Assembly (NCBI RefSeq): GCF_018141525.1
Contig: NZ_CP064655.1
Location: 2,202,501-2,266,500 of the forward strand
DNA: 64,000 nucleotides
Source of the DNA: Miltoncostaea marina
GTDB lineage: Bacteria > Actinomycetota > Thermoleophilia > Miltoncostaeales > Miltoncostaeaceae
Direction of reading: 5' to 3'
Shown: positions 15,703 through 25,980 of the stretch, in pieces
Position numbering within the stretch: the stretch's first letter is position 1
How the letters are laid out: each line of letters begins with the position of its first letter
Notes under the pieces: generated by a model
Told to the model about the DNA's origin: nothing
Seen by the model: the letters and a program-made list of their open reading frames with translations, nothing else
The model's database searches: none
Program-made: the position numbers and the translations under genes

Positions 15703-16758
15703 ATGGGACGGCCCGCGCCCTCGGGGGGCGAGGAGCAGATCCGCTGGCGGCTCGCCGGCGACGACGGCGACCGGCCGGCGCTGCTCGAGCACGCCGAGCG
15801 GCACACCGGGCGGGGCGAGCTCGCCGGCCTGGAGCTGCTGCACGTGCGGGCGCGGACGATCATCAACCGCGTCCCCCCGGCGTCGCAGATGCCGTTCCGG
15901 TGGACGATCAACGCCTACCGGGGATGCAGCCACGCGTGCGTCTACTGCTTCGCGCGGCCGACGCACGAGTTCCTCGGCTTCGGCGTCGGCGAGGACTTCG
16001 AGCGCCGCATCGTGGTCAAGGTGAACGCGGTCGAGCGGCTGCGCTCGGAGTTGCGCGCGGCCCGCTGGGCGGGCGAGCCGATCGCGATGGGGACCAACAC
16101 GGACCCCTACCAGCCGGTCGAGGGTCGCTACCGGCTCACCCGCGGCATCGTGGAGGAGCTCGCCGCGGCGCGGAACCCGTTCTCCATCCTGACCAAGTCG
16201 ACGCTCATCACCCGCGACATCGACGTGCTCGCCGAGGCGGCCCGGCACGTCGAGGTGCAGACCGGCTTCTCGATCGGCACGCTCGACGAGGCCGCCTGGC
16301 GCGCGACGGAGCCGCACACGCCCAACCCGCGGCGCCGGGTGGAGGCGCTGGCCCGCCTGCGCGAGGCCGGCATCCCCTGCGGCGCCTTCATCGCGCCGGT
16401 CATCCCGGGCATCTCCGACTCCGACGAGCAGCTCGAGGAGACGGTGGCCGCGGTCGTGGCGGCCGGCGCGACGTGGGTCACCCCCATCCTGCTCTACCTG
16501 CGGCCGGGGTTCCGCGACCACTACATGGGCTGGCTGCGGCGGGCGCGCCCCGACCTCGTGGAGGCCGCCGAGCGGCGCTACCGGCGTGCCTACGCTCCGG
16601 CCGACGAGCGGGCCGCGCTCGCCGGGCGCGTGCGCGCGATGGTGCGGGCCCACGGCGGCCCGGCGCCGGGCGATCCGGGTCCGCGGCGGCCGTTCGAGCG
16701 CCGGCCGGCGCGGCCCGTGACGGCCGCGCCCGCCGACGCCCAGCTGCGGCTGGTCTGA
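15703..16758 (+). CDS. Rv2578c-family radical SAM protein (spore-photolyase-like)
   Basis: The 351-residue protein has the radical-SAM cluster motif CSHACVYC (CxxxCxxC) near residue 73, in the context TINAYRGCSHACVYCFAR. This is typical of the SplB/Rv2578c family. Further family blocks are MGTNTDPYQPVEGRYRLTRGI, ILTKSTLITRDIDVL and APVIPGISDS. Family members are suspected DNA-repair enzymes, but the Rv2578c branch has no proven reaction that I know of. A LexA-type box directly upstream fits a DNA-damage role. It converges on rsgA across a strong hairpin. Confidence 0.9.
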   Translation: MGRPAPSGGEEQIRWRLAGDDGDRPALLEHAERHTGRGELAGLELLHVRARTIINRVPPASQMPFRWTINAYRGCSHACVYCFARPTHEFLGFGVGEDFERRIVVKVNAVERLRSELRAARWAGEPIAMGTNTDPYQPVEGRYRLTRGIVEELAAARNPFSILTKSTLITRDIDVLAEAARHVEVQTGFSIGTLDEAAWRATEPHTPNPRRRVEALARLREAGIPCGAFIAPVIPGISDSDEQLEETVAAVVAAGATWVTPILLYLRPGFRDHYMGWLRRARPDLVEAAERRYRRAYAPADERAALAGRVRAMVRAHGGPAPGDPGPRRPFERRPARPVTAAPADAQLRLV

Positions 16759-16789
16759 CGGTCCCGCGCGCCGCCGGCGCGCGGGACCG
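16759..16789. terminator. Bidirectional terminator hairpin
   Basis: A 14-bp perfect GC-rich stem (arm CGGTCCCGCGCGCC) with a GCC loop occupies the gap between the convergent radical SAM and rsgA genes. It starts at the radical SAM stop and ends four bases before the rsgA stop. Confidence 0.75.
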
Positions 16790-16792
16790 CGC

Positions 16793-17821
16793 TCAGCGGC
16801 GGCGCTTCATCCGCACCGCCTCGCGGACCATCCGCGCGCCGGCCCGGCCGTGGCGCCGGCGGGCGCGCTCGTCGCCGCGCCGCTCCAGCGCCTCGAGCTC
16901 GCGGGTGAGGTCGCGGTAGCTCGCGAGGCGGTCCTCGGCGAGCCGTCCCTCGTCCACCGCCGCACGCACGGCGCAGCCCGGCTCGGAGCGGTGCGTGCAG
17001 TCGGCGAAGCGGCAGCCGCCCGCGAGCTCCTCGACGTCGCCGAAGGTGACCGCCACGCCGGCGCCCCCGTCCCCCTCGCTCCACAGCCCCAGCTCGCGCA
17101 CGCCCGGCGTGTCGATGACCGCCCCGCCGCCGGGCAGCGGCAGCAGGTGGCGGGCGGTGGTGGTGTGGCGGCCCTTCGCGTCGCCCCGGCGCACGCCGCC
17201 GGTCGCCAGCTCGTCGCGGCCGAGCAGCGCGTTGACGAGGCTCGACTTGCCGGCGCCCGACTCGCCCAGCAGCACCAGCGTGCGCGACGGGCGCGCGAGC
17301 GCGGCCAGCGCGTCGATCCCCTCCCCCGTCCGCGCGCTGACCGGCAGCAGCGGCGCGCCGAGCGCGCCGATCACGGCCTCGGCCTCGGGGTCCGGGCCGA
17401 GGTCGGCCTTGGCGATCGCCACGACCGGCCGCGCGCCCGCCTCCCAGGCCAGCGCCAACGCGCGGTGCAGCCGGCGCACGCGCAGCGGCCGGTCGAGCGC
17501 GTGGACGGCGACGAGCACGTCGACGTTGGCGGCCATCACCTGCGCGGCGTCGGCGCGCCCCGCGGCGCGGCGGACGATGCGGGTGCGCCGCTCCAGGACC
17601 GCCGCCACGCGGCCGTCGCGCAGCGCCAGCCAGTCGCCGGCCGCCAGGCCGGGCGCGGCGACCGGCACGGCGCCGCCGGCGGTCAGGGCCAGGCCGCCGC
17701 CGCGGTCGACGCGCGCCACCCGCCCGGGCGCGAGCGCGTCGTCGTCCAGCGCCGCCAGCTCGGCGGCGCGTCCCTCATCCCATCCGAGCGGCGCCAGCGC
17801 CGCCCACGTGCTGCTGCTCAC
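16793..17821 (-). CDS. rsgA: Ribosome small-subunit GTPase RsgA
   Basis: RsgA is a circularly permuted GTPase that helps 30S maturation. The 342-residue protein has an N-terminal OB-fold, then G4 (AIAKADL), G5-like PVSARTGEG, G1 (GESGAGKSS), the GDAKGRHTTT switch and G3 (DTPGVREL), that is, the permuted order. The C-terminal zinc knuckle is CRFADCTHRSEPGC. The start is GTG with GAGGGAG upstream. It converges with the radical SAM gene. Confidence 0.95.
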   Translation of the reverse strand: MSSSTWAALAPLGWDEGRAAELAALDDDALAPGRVARVDRGGGLALTAGGAVPVAAPGLAAGDWLALRDGRVAAVLERRTRIVRRAAGRADAAQVMAANVDVLVAVHALDRPLRVRRLHRALALAWEAGARPVVAIAKADLGPDPEAEAVIGALGAPLLPVSARTGEGIDALAALARPSRTLVLLGESGAGKSSLVNALLGRDELATGGVRRGDAKGRHTTTARHLLPLPGGGAVIDTPGVRELGLWSEGDGGAGVAVTFGDVEELAGGCRFADCTHRSEPGCAVRAAVDEGRLAEDRLASYRDLTRELEALERRGDERARRRHGRAGARMVREAVRMKRRR

Positions 17822-17863
17822 TGCGGGGCTCCCTCGGTGAGGGGCGCCCCGCGCGGATGGCCC

Positions 17864-17965
17864 TCAGCCGCGCGAGCGGCGGAGGGGCCGGGCGGGGGCG
17901 CCCACGGCGGACATGCGATCCCGGGACGGCGTCGTCGCCGTCCGGGGGGTCGTCACGATGTCCAT
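17864..17965 (-). CDS. Possible 33-residue leader or small protein upstream of rsgA
   Basis: ATG 17965 lies eight bases after GGAGGAGGG, one of the better ribosome-binding sites in the window. It opens MDIVTTPRTATTPSRDR and ends RPLRRSRG at TGA 17864, 42 bases before the rsgA start. The peptide has no hydrophobic segment and no recognised family. It could be a short leader ORF in the rsgA transcript. The rest of 17822-18158 shows no other gene. Confidence 0.25.
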   Translation of the reverse strand: MDIVTTPRTATTPSRDRMSAVGAPARPLRRSRG

Positions 17966-18158
17966 GCGCGTGGCCCTCCTCCGCTCGCCCGATCCGGGCG
18001 GGCGCGAGGATACCCCGGGCGCGCGCCGGCGGGCAAGGGGGCGCGCGACGGCGCCGGCGCCGAGCCGGGGGCGACGAGGAGCGGCGCGCCGTCCGCGCCG
18101 CGAGGCCGGGCAGCGCCCGCGCCGGCCCGGCGAGCGCTCGGACGGCGCCGGCCGGCCG

Positions 18159-19673
18159 CTAGAGCAGCGGCGTCCCCGTCATCTGCGGCGACGGGTCCCA
18201 GCCCATCAGCCCGCAGAGCGTCGGCGCCACGTCGCCGAGCGCGCCGCCCTCGCGCAGCGGCAGGCCCGGGCGGTCGATCCAGAGCGGCACCGGGTTGCTC
18301 GTGTGCGCCGTGTTGGGGCTGCCGTCGGGCTCGATCATGACCTCGGAGTTGCCGTGGTCGGCCGTCACGCACAGCAGCCCGCCGGCCGCCCGGACGGCCT
18401 CGCGCACGGCGCCCATGCAGGCGTCGATCGTCTCGATGCCGCGCACGGCCGCCTGCACCACGCCGGTGTGGCCCACCATGTCGGCGTTCGCGAAGTTGAC
18501 CACCAGCAGCTCGTCGGTGCCCTCGGCCAGGCCCTGCACCACGGCGTCGCGGACGCCCTCGGCGCTCATCTCGGGGGCCTGGTCGTAGGTCGGCACGTGC
18601 TGCGGCGAGGGCACGAGCACCCGGCGCTCGCCCTCGAACGGCTCCTCGCGGCCGCCGTTGAAGAAGAACGTGACGTGCGCGTACTTCTCGGTCTCGGCCA
18701 CGTGCAGCTGGCGCCGGCCGGCCGAGGAGACGGTCTCGGCGAGCCCCTGGCGCACGTCCTCCGACTCGAACAGCACGTCGGCGGTGAACTCGGCCTTGTA
18801 GCGGGTCATGGTCGTGACGACCGGCAGGGCCGGCGCGGGGCCGCGGTCGAACTGGTCGAAGCCCGGGACCGTGAACGCCTCGGTGAGCTGGCGGGCCCGG
18901 TCGGGGCGGAAGTTGACGTAGATCAGCGCGTCGCCGGTGCGCACCCGGCCCTCGCCGGCCGGCCCGATCACCGCGGGCTCGAGGAACTCGTCGGTGACGC
19001 CCATGTCGTAGGAGCGGCGCACCGCGGCGGCCGCGCTGCCGGCGTGCTCGCCCACGCCGTGGACCATGGCGTCGTACGCGCGGCGGGTGCGCTCCCAGCG
19101 CCGGTCGCGGTCCATCGCCCAGTAGCGCCCGCACACCGTGCCGACGCGGACGCCGGTCGCCTCGATCTCCTCGACCGCCGCCAGGCCCGAATCGGGGCGG
19201 GTGTCGCGGCCGTCGGTGAGCGCGTGCACGACGACCCGCTCGACGCCCTGCTCGCGCGCGATCCGGATGAGCGCCAGCATGTGCGCCTGGCTCGCGTGCA
19301 CGCCGCCGCCGCCGACCAGGCCCACCAGGTGGAGGGTGGCGGCGCGCCCGCGCTCCATCGCCCGGCCCAGCACGGGGTTGCGGGCGAGCGAGCCGTCGGC
19401 GATCGCCTCGTCGACGCGCACCAGCATCTGCGGCACGCGCCGGCCGGCGCCGAGGTTGAGGTGGCCGACCTCCGAGTTGCCCATCTGCCCCTCCGGCAGG
19501 CCGACGGGCAGGCCGGAGGCGTTGATGCGGGTGCCCGAGCCCTCGGCCGCCAGCGCGTCGAGCACCGGCGTGCGGGCCAGGCTGACGGCGTTGCCGGGGC
19601 CGGCCGGCGCGATGCCGAAGCCGTCGATCACCACCAGCACGAGGGGCCCCCGCGGGGGCTGCGCCACGCTCAC
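18159..19673 (-). CDS. gpmI: Cofactor-independent phosphoglycerate mutase
   Basis: It interconverts 3- and 2-phosphoglycerate using two Mn ions. The 504-residue protein has the alkaline-phosphatase-superfamily start LVLVVIDGFG, the phospho-Ser region EGQMGNSEVGHLNLGAGR, HALTDGRDT, YVNFRPDRARQL, VVNFANADMVGHTG and TADHGNSE. GTG 19673 overlaps the tpiA stop (GTGA). It occupies the place where many actinobacteria carry secG after tpiA, completing a four-gene glycolytic operon. Confidence 0.96.
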   Translation of the reverse strand: MSVAQPPRGPLVLVVIDGFGIAPAGPGNAVSLARTPVLDALAAEGSGTRINASGLPVGLPEGQMGNSEVGHLNLGAGRRVPQMLVRVDEAIADGSLARNPVLGRAMERGRAATLHLVGLVGGGGVHASQAHMLALIRIAREQGVERVVVHALTDGRDTRPDSGLAAVEEIEATGVRVGTVCGRYWAMDRDRRWERTRRAYDAMVHGVGEHAGSAAAAVRRSYDMGVTDEFLEPAVIGPAGEGRVRTGDALIYVNFRPDRARQLTEAFTVPGFDQFDRGPAPALPVVTTMTRYKAEFTADVLFESEDVRQGLAETVSSAGRRQLHVAETEKYAHVTFFFNGGREEPFEGERRVLVPSPQHVPTYDQAPEMSAEGVRDAVVQGLAEGTDELLVVNFANADMVGHTGVVQAAVRGIETIDACMGAVREAVRAAGGLLCVTADHGNSEVMIEPDGSPNTAHTSNPVPLWIDRPGLPLREGGALGDVAPTLCGLMGWDPSPQMTGTPLL

Positions 19674-20422
19674 GCCGCCCGGGCGATCGCCGCGAACGCC
19701 TCGGCGTCGAGGCTGGCGCCGCCGACGAGCGCCCCGTCGATGTCGGGCTGGGCCATGAGGCCGGCCGCGTTGTCGGGGGTCACGCTCCCGCCGTAGAGCA
19801 CCCGCAGGGCCGCCGGGTCGAGCGTCGCGGCGGCGACCGAGCGCACGTGCGCGCAGGCCTCCTGGGCGATCTCCGGCGTGGCCGTGCGGCCGGTGCCGAT
19901 GGCCCAGATCGGCTCGTACGCGATCGACAGCACGCCGACCTCGTCGGCCCGCACCTGCGCGAGCGCCGCGCCCACCTGGCCGGTGAGCCAGCGCTCGGTC
20001 TCGCCCGCCTCGCGCTGCTCGAGCGACTCGCCGACGCAGACGACCACCTGCAGGCCGGCGTCGAGGGCGGCCCGCACGCGGGCGGCCACCTGGTCGTCGG
20101 TCTCGCCCGCCGCGCGCCGCTCGGAGTGGCCCACGAGGGTGCCGTCGGCGCCGGCGCCGACGATCATGCCCGCGGAGACCTCCCCGGTGTGGGCGCCCTT
20201 CTCGGCCTCGTGGACCGCCTGGGCCAGCACCCTGACGGCGCTGCCGGAGGCGGCCCGCGCGGTGGCCTCGAGCGCGGTGGCCGGAGGGCACACCGCCACG
20301 TCGCACGACAGCTCGCCGTCGCCGAGCAGGGCACGCAGGCGGGCGACGTACTCGCGCGCCTCGACGCCGGTCTTGTTCATCTTCCAGTTGCCCGCGACGA
20401 GCGGGCGCCGCGGCCCGCTCAC
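19670..20422 (-). CDS. tpiA: Triose-phosphate isomerase
   Basis: The 250-residue TIM barrel has PLVAGNWKMNK at the N-terminus with catalytic Lys, the LVGHSERR loop with catalytic His, and IAYEPIWAIGTGRTAT with catalytic Glu plus the flexible loop. The phosphate-binding VLYGGSVTPDN and GALVGGASL follow. It interconverts DHAP and glyceraldehyde 3-phosphate. GTG 20422 overlaps the pgk stop, and its own stop overlaps gpmI, both as GTGA. Confidence 0.97.
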   Translation of the reverse strand: MSGPRRPLVAGNWKMNKTGVEAREYVARLRALLGDGELSCDVAVCPPATALEATARAASGSAVRVLAQAVHEAEKGAHTGEVSAGMIVGAGADGTLVGHSERRAAGETDDQVAARVRAALDAGLQVVVCVGESLEQREAGETERWLTGQVGAALAQVRADEVGVLSIAYEPIWAIGTGRTATPEIAQEACAHVRSVAAATLDPAALRVLYGGSVTPDNAAGLMAQPDIDGALVGGASLDAEAFAAIARAA

Positions 20423-21615
20423 GAGGCGCTCGGCAGGGCCGCGACGCCGGGCAGGGTCTTGCCCTCGAGCAGCTCGAGGGCGGCGCCGCCGCCGGTGGAG
20501 ACGTGCGTCAGCCGGTCGGCCAGGCCGAGCTGGGCCACCGCGGCGCCGGAGTCGCCGCCGCCCGCCACCGTGGCGCCGGACGACGCGGCCATCGCCTCGG
20601 CGACCGCGCGGGTGCCCTCGGCGAAGGGCGGGATCTCGAACGCGCCCATCGGCCCGTTCCAGAACACCGTTCCGGCGCCCTCGATCGCCTCGCGGTAGGT
20701 GGCGGCGGTGCGCGGCCCGATGTCCACCCCCATCCAGCCGTCGGGGATGTCGTCGGTCGGGACCACCTCGAGCGCCGCGTCGGCGGCGAAGCGGTCGGCC
20801 ACCAGCACGTCCACCGGCAGCTGCAGCGGGCAGTTGAGTCGCACGGCTCGCTCCATCAGGTCGTTGGCCATGGCCTGCCCCTCGGGACCCTCGTGCAGCG
20901 AGGCGCCCACCGCCTCGCCCTGGGCCGCGAGGAAGGTGAAGCACATGGCGCCGCCGACCAGGACGCGGTCGCAGCGCTCGAGCAGGTTCTCGATGAGGGG
21001 CAGCTTGTCGCTCACCTTCGACCCGCCGAGCACGGCCACGAACGGCGACCGCGGGCGGGTGAGGAGCCCCTCGAGCACCTCGACCTCGCGGGACAGCAGC
21101 AGCCCCGCGCGGGCCGGCAGCCGGCGGGCGACGCCCTCCGTGGAGGCGTGGGCGCGGTGGGCGGCGCCGAAGGCGTCGTTGACGTAGTGCGTGAAGCCGG
21201 CGGCCAGCGCGTCGGCGAAGGCCGGCTCGTTGCGCTCCTCCTCCGGGTGGAAGCGGAGGTTCTCCAGCATCACGAGCTCGCCCGGGGCGAGCGACTCCGC
21301 CCGCGCGCGCACCTCGTCGCCGACGCAGTCGGGCAGCAGCTCGACCGTGCGGCCCATCAGCTCGCCGAGCCGTTCGGCGCAGGGCCGCAGCGAGAGCTCC
21401 TCGACGCGCTGCCCCTTCGGGCGGCCGAGGTGCGAGCACACCGCCACGCCCGCGCCGGCCGCGAGCAGCCGCTCGAGGGTGGGGACCGACGCGCGGATGC
21501 GCGCGTCGTCGGTCACCCGGCCCCCGTCGAGCGGCGCGTTCAGGTCGGCCCGGACGAGCACGCGCGCGCCCGCCCAGTCGACCCCCGGGTCGTCGATGCC
21601 CAGCGGGCGCGCCAC
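20419..21615 (-). CDS. pgk: Phosphoglycerate kinase
   Basis: This 398-residue two-domain kinase makes ATP from 1,3-bisphosphoglycerate. Motifs seen are RVLVRADLNAPLDGG at the N-terminus, SHLGRPKG, ENLRFHPEE, FVAVLGGSKVSDK, FWNGPMGAFE and the C-terminal GGGDSGAAV/STGGGAALELLEG. The start is GTG 21615, seven bases after the gap stop. Confidence 0.97.
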   Translation of the reverse strand: MARPLGIDDPGVDWAGARVLVRADLNAPLDGGRVTDDARIRASVPTLERLLAAGAGVAVCSHLGRPKGQRVEELSLRPCAERLGELMGRTVELLPDCVGDEVRARAESLAPGELVMLENLRFHPEEERNEPAFADALAAGFTHYVNDAFGAAHRAHASTEGVARRLPARAGLLLSREVEVLEGLLTRPRSPFVAVLGGSKVSDKLPLIENLLERCDRVLVGGAMCFTFLAAQGEAVGASLHEGPEGQAMANDLMERAVRLNCPLQLPVDVLVADRFAADAALEVVPTDDIPDGWMGVDIGPRTAATYREAIEGAGTVFWNGPMGAFEIPPFAEGTRAVAEAMAASSGATVAGGGDSGAAVAQLGLADRLTHVSTGGGAALELLEGKTLPGVAALPSAS

Positions 21616-21622
21616 GCCGGCC

Positions 21623-23217
<1,595 letters not shown>

Positions 23218-23234
23218 CGCGGCCCCGGAACGCG

Positions 23235-23260
23235 ACCGGGGGGCCCGAAGGCCCCCCGGT
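23235..23260. terminator. Bidirectional terminator with CGAA tetraloop
   Basis: An 11-bp perfect stem (ACCGGGGGGCC paired with GGCCCCCCGGT) closes on a stable CGAA tetraloop. It sits between the convergent nuclease (stop 23217) and membrane-protein (stop 23285) genes. Confidence 0.8.
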
Positions 23261-23284
23261 GGTACCGCGCGGTGACGGAGGGGC

Positions 23285-23959
23285 CTAGGCCTCGGCCGTC
23301 TTGGGCTTCGGGGTGACCGCCGCGGTGATCTTGGCGGACACGATGCCCAGGATGACGCCGCAGACGAGGGTCACCCAGGTGGAGAACCAGACCCAGCCCC
23401 ACGGGGTGGAGATGAGCCCGCCGAAGGCGCCGGCGCCGGCGGTGGCCGGGTCGCCGAGGGCCTGGACCGTGTTCTCCGTGCCGCCGCCGTTCGGGACGTA
23501 GCCGTCCAGGCCGGTGGCGATCCACCAGAGGAACACGGATGCGAACGCCGGGAAGGTACCGGCGACGTAGTACCAGTCGCCCGCGATGAGGATCATCACG
23601 AGGATGAACGCGAAGATGCCGACCCAGAGGGCGATGCCCCAGAAGTCGGGCGCGTCGGCCGTCTTGAACGCCAGCGGCATCGTCACGAGGGCCGCGACGG
23701 CGCCGAAGGTGCAGGCGATGAAGATCTTGCCGAAGGCGGCGTTGTCGCCACCGGCGGCGAAGAACAGGCCCCAGGAGATGAAGGCCGTCGGGAGGATCAG
23801 GTGGAAGTTCTCAGGAAGACCCAGCTGACCGTCGCCGGCGAGCTCGTCCTGCACCGTGACCCAGTGGAACGTGAAGTTCAGCGAGAGCTCGGTCCAGAGG
23901 AAGGACAGAACCCCGATGACGATCGCGAGCGGCGCGATCGCTTTGGCGCGAGCGCTCAT
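23285..23959 (-). CDS. Six-TM membrane protein, DUF1097-like
   Basis: The 224-residue protein has about six hydrophobic segments, for example APLAIVIGVLSFLWTE, ILPTAFISWGLFFAAGG and FWGIALWVGIFAFILVMIL, with WWIATGL near the middle and a Lys-rich C-terminal tail. It resembles DUF1097-type inner-membrane proteins, whose function is unknown. ATG 23959 follows AAGGAG by twelve bases; an upstream in-frame start is possible but unsupported. Its codon use includes more A/T than its neighbours. It sits where whiA often lies, between yvcK and gap. Confidence 0.65.
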   Translation of the reverse strand: MSARAKAIAPLAIVIGVLSFLWTELSLNFTFHWVTVQDELAGDGQLGLPENFHLILPTAFISWGLFFAAGGDNAAFGKIFIACTFGAVAALVTMPLAFKTADAPDFWGIALWVGIFAFILVMILIAGDWYYVAGTFPAFASVFLWWIATGLDGYVPNGGGTENTVQALGDPATAGAGAFGGLISTPWGWVWFSTWVTLVCGVILGIVSAKITAAVTPKPKTAEA

Positions 23960-24145
23960 AGAGACACTTGCTCCTTCGTAGAAGTACGGGGGAAACCGCC
24001 ACCAGGAGAACGGGATGAAGTCGGTGGCGGGGTCGCGGCGTCGGGACCGGGCCCTCCACCGCGCGGCCAGCATACGGCCGGCTCACTGTTCGTGGCAACC
24101 GTTGCATTCCCTTTAACGCGACGCTAAGCGCGCGCGTTCCGGCGG

Positions 24146-25099
24146 TTAGGGCGCGCCGGTCTCCCGGACGAGGTCGATGACCGCGGCGGCCAGCGCGGGG
24201 GGGCTGTGGCGCACCATGCGGCCCTCCTCGGCGAAGGCGCCGGCGACCACCCGCACGCCCATCGCGGCGAGCCGCGCGACGTCGGCCACGACCGGCTCCT
24301 GCCCCTCGGCGGCGTAGGCGGCGGCGGCCTCCGGGTCGAGGGCGCCGTCGTGCACGAGCACGGTGTCGACGCCGCCGGGGGCCGCCTCGAGCACGCGCTC
24401 CACGTGGGCGGCGGCGTCGAGCCCGTCCGTCTCGCCCGGCTGGGTCATGACGTTGCAGACGTAGACGCGCGGGCCCTTCACCCGCCGCAGGGCCGCGGCG
24501 ACCTCCGGCACGGCGAGGTGCGGCAGGACGCTCGTGAACAGGCTGCCGGGGCCGAGCAGCACGAGGTCCGCCTCCTCGATCGCCCGCAGCGCCGGCGCGT
24601 GGGGGGTCGGCTCGGGCTCGAGCCACACCCGCCGGCACGGGCCCACGCCGGCGCCGATCGTGCTCTCGCCCGCCACGATCGTCCCGTCGGCCCGCTCGGC
24701 GCGCAGGCGGATCTGGTCGAGCGTCGAGGGCAGCACGCGGCCGCGGATCTTGAGCACCCGGCTGCACTCCTGGATGGCGAGGTCGAAGCTGCCGGTCACC
24801 TCGGCCAGCGCGGCCAGGAAGATGTTGCCGAAGGGGTGCCCCGACAGCCCGCCGTCGGCGAAGCGGTGCTGGAAGAGGGTGCCCATCAGCGACTCGTCGT
24901 CGGCGAGGGCGACCAGGCAGTTGCGCACGTCGCCCGGCGGCAGCACGCCCAGCTCGCGCCGCAGCCGCCCGGACGAGCCGCCGTCGTCGGCGACCGTCAC
25001 CACGGCCGTGATGTCGAGCGGCGCGCGCTTGAGGCCGCGCAGCAGGGACGCGAGGCCGGTGCCGCCCCCGAGCGCGGTGATGCGCGGCAGGCGGCTCAC
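24146..25099 (-). CDS. yvcK: YvcK/CofD-like gluconeogenesis factor
   Basis: The 317-residue protein begins RITALGGGTGLASLLRGLK, then TVADDGGSSGRLRRELGVLPPGDVRNCLVAL, GNIFLAAL and LGPGSLFTSVLPHL, all signatures of the YvcK family. YvcK binds UDP-sugars and affects carbon metabolism and cell shape in Bacillus and mycobacteria. The GTG start overlaps the rapZ stop (GTGA), in the conserved uvrC-rapZ-yvcK order. whiA, usually next, is absent. Confidence 0.93.
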   Translation of the reverse strand: MSRLPRITALGGGTGLASLLRGLKRAPLDITAVVTVADDGGSSGRLRRELGVLPPGDVRNCLVALADDESLMGTLFQHRFADGGLSGHPFGNIFLAALAEVTGSFDLAIQECSRVLKIRGRVLPSTLDQIRLRAERADGTIVAGESTIGAGVGPCRRVWLEPEPTPHAPALRAIEEADLVLLGPGSLFTSVLPHLAVPEVAAALRRVKGPRVYVCNVMTQPGETDGLDAAAHVERVLEAAPGGVDTVLVHDGALDPEAAAAYAAEGQEPVVADVARLAAMGVRVVAGAFAEEGRMVRHSPPALAAAVIDLVRETGAP

Positions 25100-25980
25100 G
25101 GGCCGGCGGGGCCGGGGGCGACGCTGGCGTGCGCGATGTGGCGGTGGGAGGTGCTCACGTCGAAGTCGCCCGCGTAGCGGCGGGCCAGCCGCTCCGTGAT
25201 CGCGACGCTGCGGTGGCGGCCCCCGGTGCAGCCGATGCCGATCACGACCGAGCTCTTGCCCTCCTGCGCGTAGGCCGGCAGCAGGAAGTCGATGAGCGCC
25301 TCGAGGCGGGCCATGAACTCGGCGGCCCCCGGGTCGGCGAAGACGAAGGCCGAGACCGCCTCGTCGATGCCGGTCAGCTCGCGCAGGCCCGCCTCGTAGT
25401 GCGGGTTCTGGAGGAAGCGCACGTCGAAGACCAGGTCCGCGTCGCGCGGCATGCCGTGCTTGTAGCCGAAGGAGACGAACTGCACGTGCAGCCGCGGCCG
25501 CCCGTCGGGGCTCATGAGCGCCTCGGCCACGCGGCGGCGCAGGTCCCAGATCGACAGGCCGGTGGTGTCGATGACCACGTCGGCCCGGGCCCGCACGTCG
25601 GCCAGCTCGTCCCGCTCGCGGGCGATGCCGTCGGCGACCGCGCCGCCCGGCGAGAGCGGGTGGCGCCGGCGCGTCTCGCGGAAGCGGGTGATGAGCGCGT
25701 CGTCGGAGGCCTCGAGGAAGACGACCCGCGGCCGCAGCCCACGGGCGGCCTCCACGCGCTCGAGGGTCGGCTCGAGGTCCTTGAACCAGACGCCGCCGCG
25801 CACGTCGCAGACCACGGCCGCCCGCTCCACCCGCGAGCCCTCCAGGAGCACCAGGTCGGCGAAGGCGGGCAGCAGCCCCGGCGGCAGGTTGTCGACGCAG
25901 AACCACCCGGCGTCCTCGAACGCGCCCATCGCCTGGCTCTTCCCCGCCCCGCTCATGCCCGTGATGATCGTGAGCTCCAT
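25096..25980 (-). CDS. rapZ: RNase adapter / nucleotide-binding protein RapZ
   Basis: The 294-residue protein has Walker A GMSGAGKS at residues 8-15, VCDVRGG, the central GISIWDL-type LSIWDLRRRV, VSFGYKHGMPRDADLVFDVRFLQNPHY, and IGIGCTGGRHRSVAI at the C-terminus. These are all hallmarks of the RapZ (YvcJ) family. It hydrolyses nucleotides, and in E. coli it targets small RNA to RNase E; the actinobacterial role is unclear. ATG 25980 shares one base with the uvrC stop (TGATG). Confidence 0.95.
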   Translation of the reverse strand: MELTIITGMSGAGKSQAMGAFEDAGWFCVDNLPPGLLPAFADLVLLEGSRVERAAVVCDVRGGVWFKDLEPTLERVEAARGLRPRVVFLEASDDALITRFRETRRRHPLSPGGAVADGIARERDELADVRARADVVIDTTGLSIWDLRRRVAEALMSPDGRPRLHVQFVSFGYKHGMPRDADLVFDVRFLQNPHYEAGLRELTGIDEAVSAFVFADPGAAEFMARLEALIDFLLPAYAQEGKSSVVIGIGCTGGRHRSVAITERLARRYAGDFDVSTSHRHIAHASVAPGPAGP

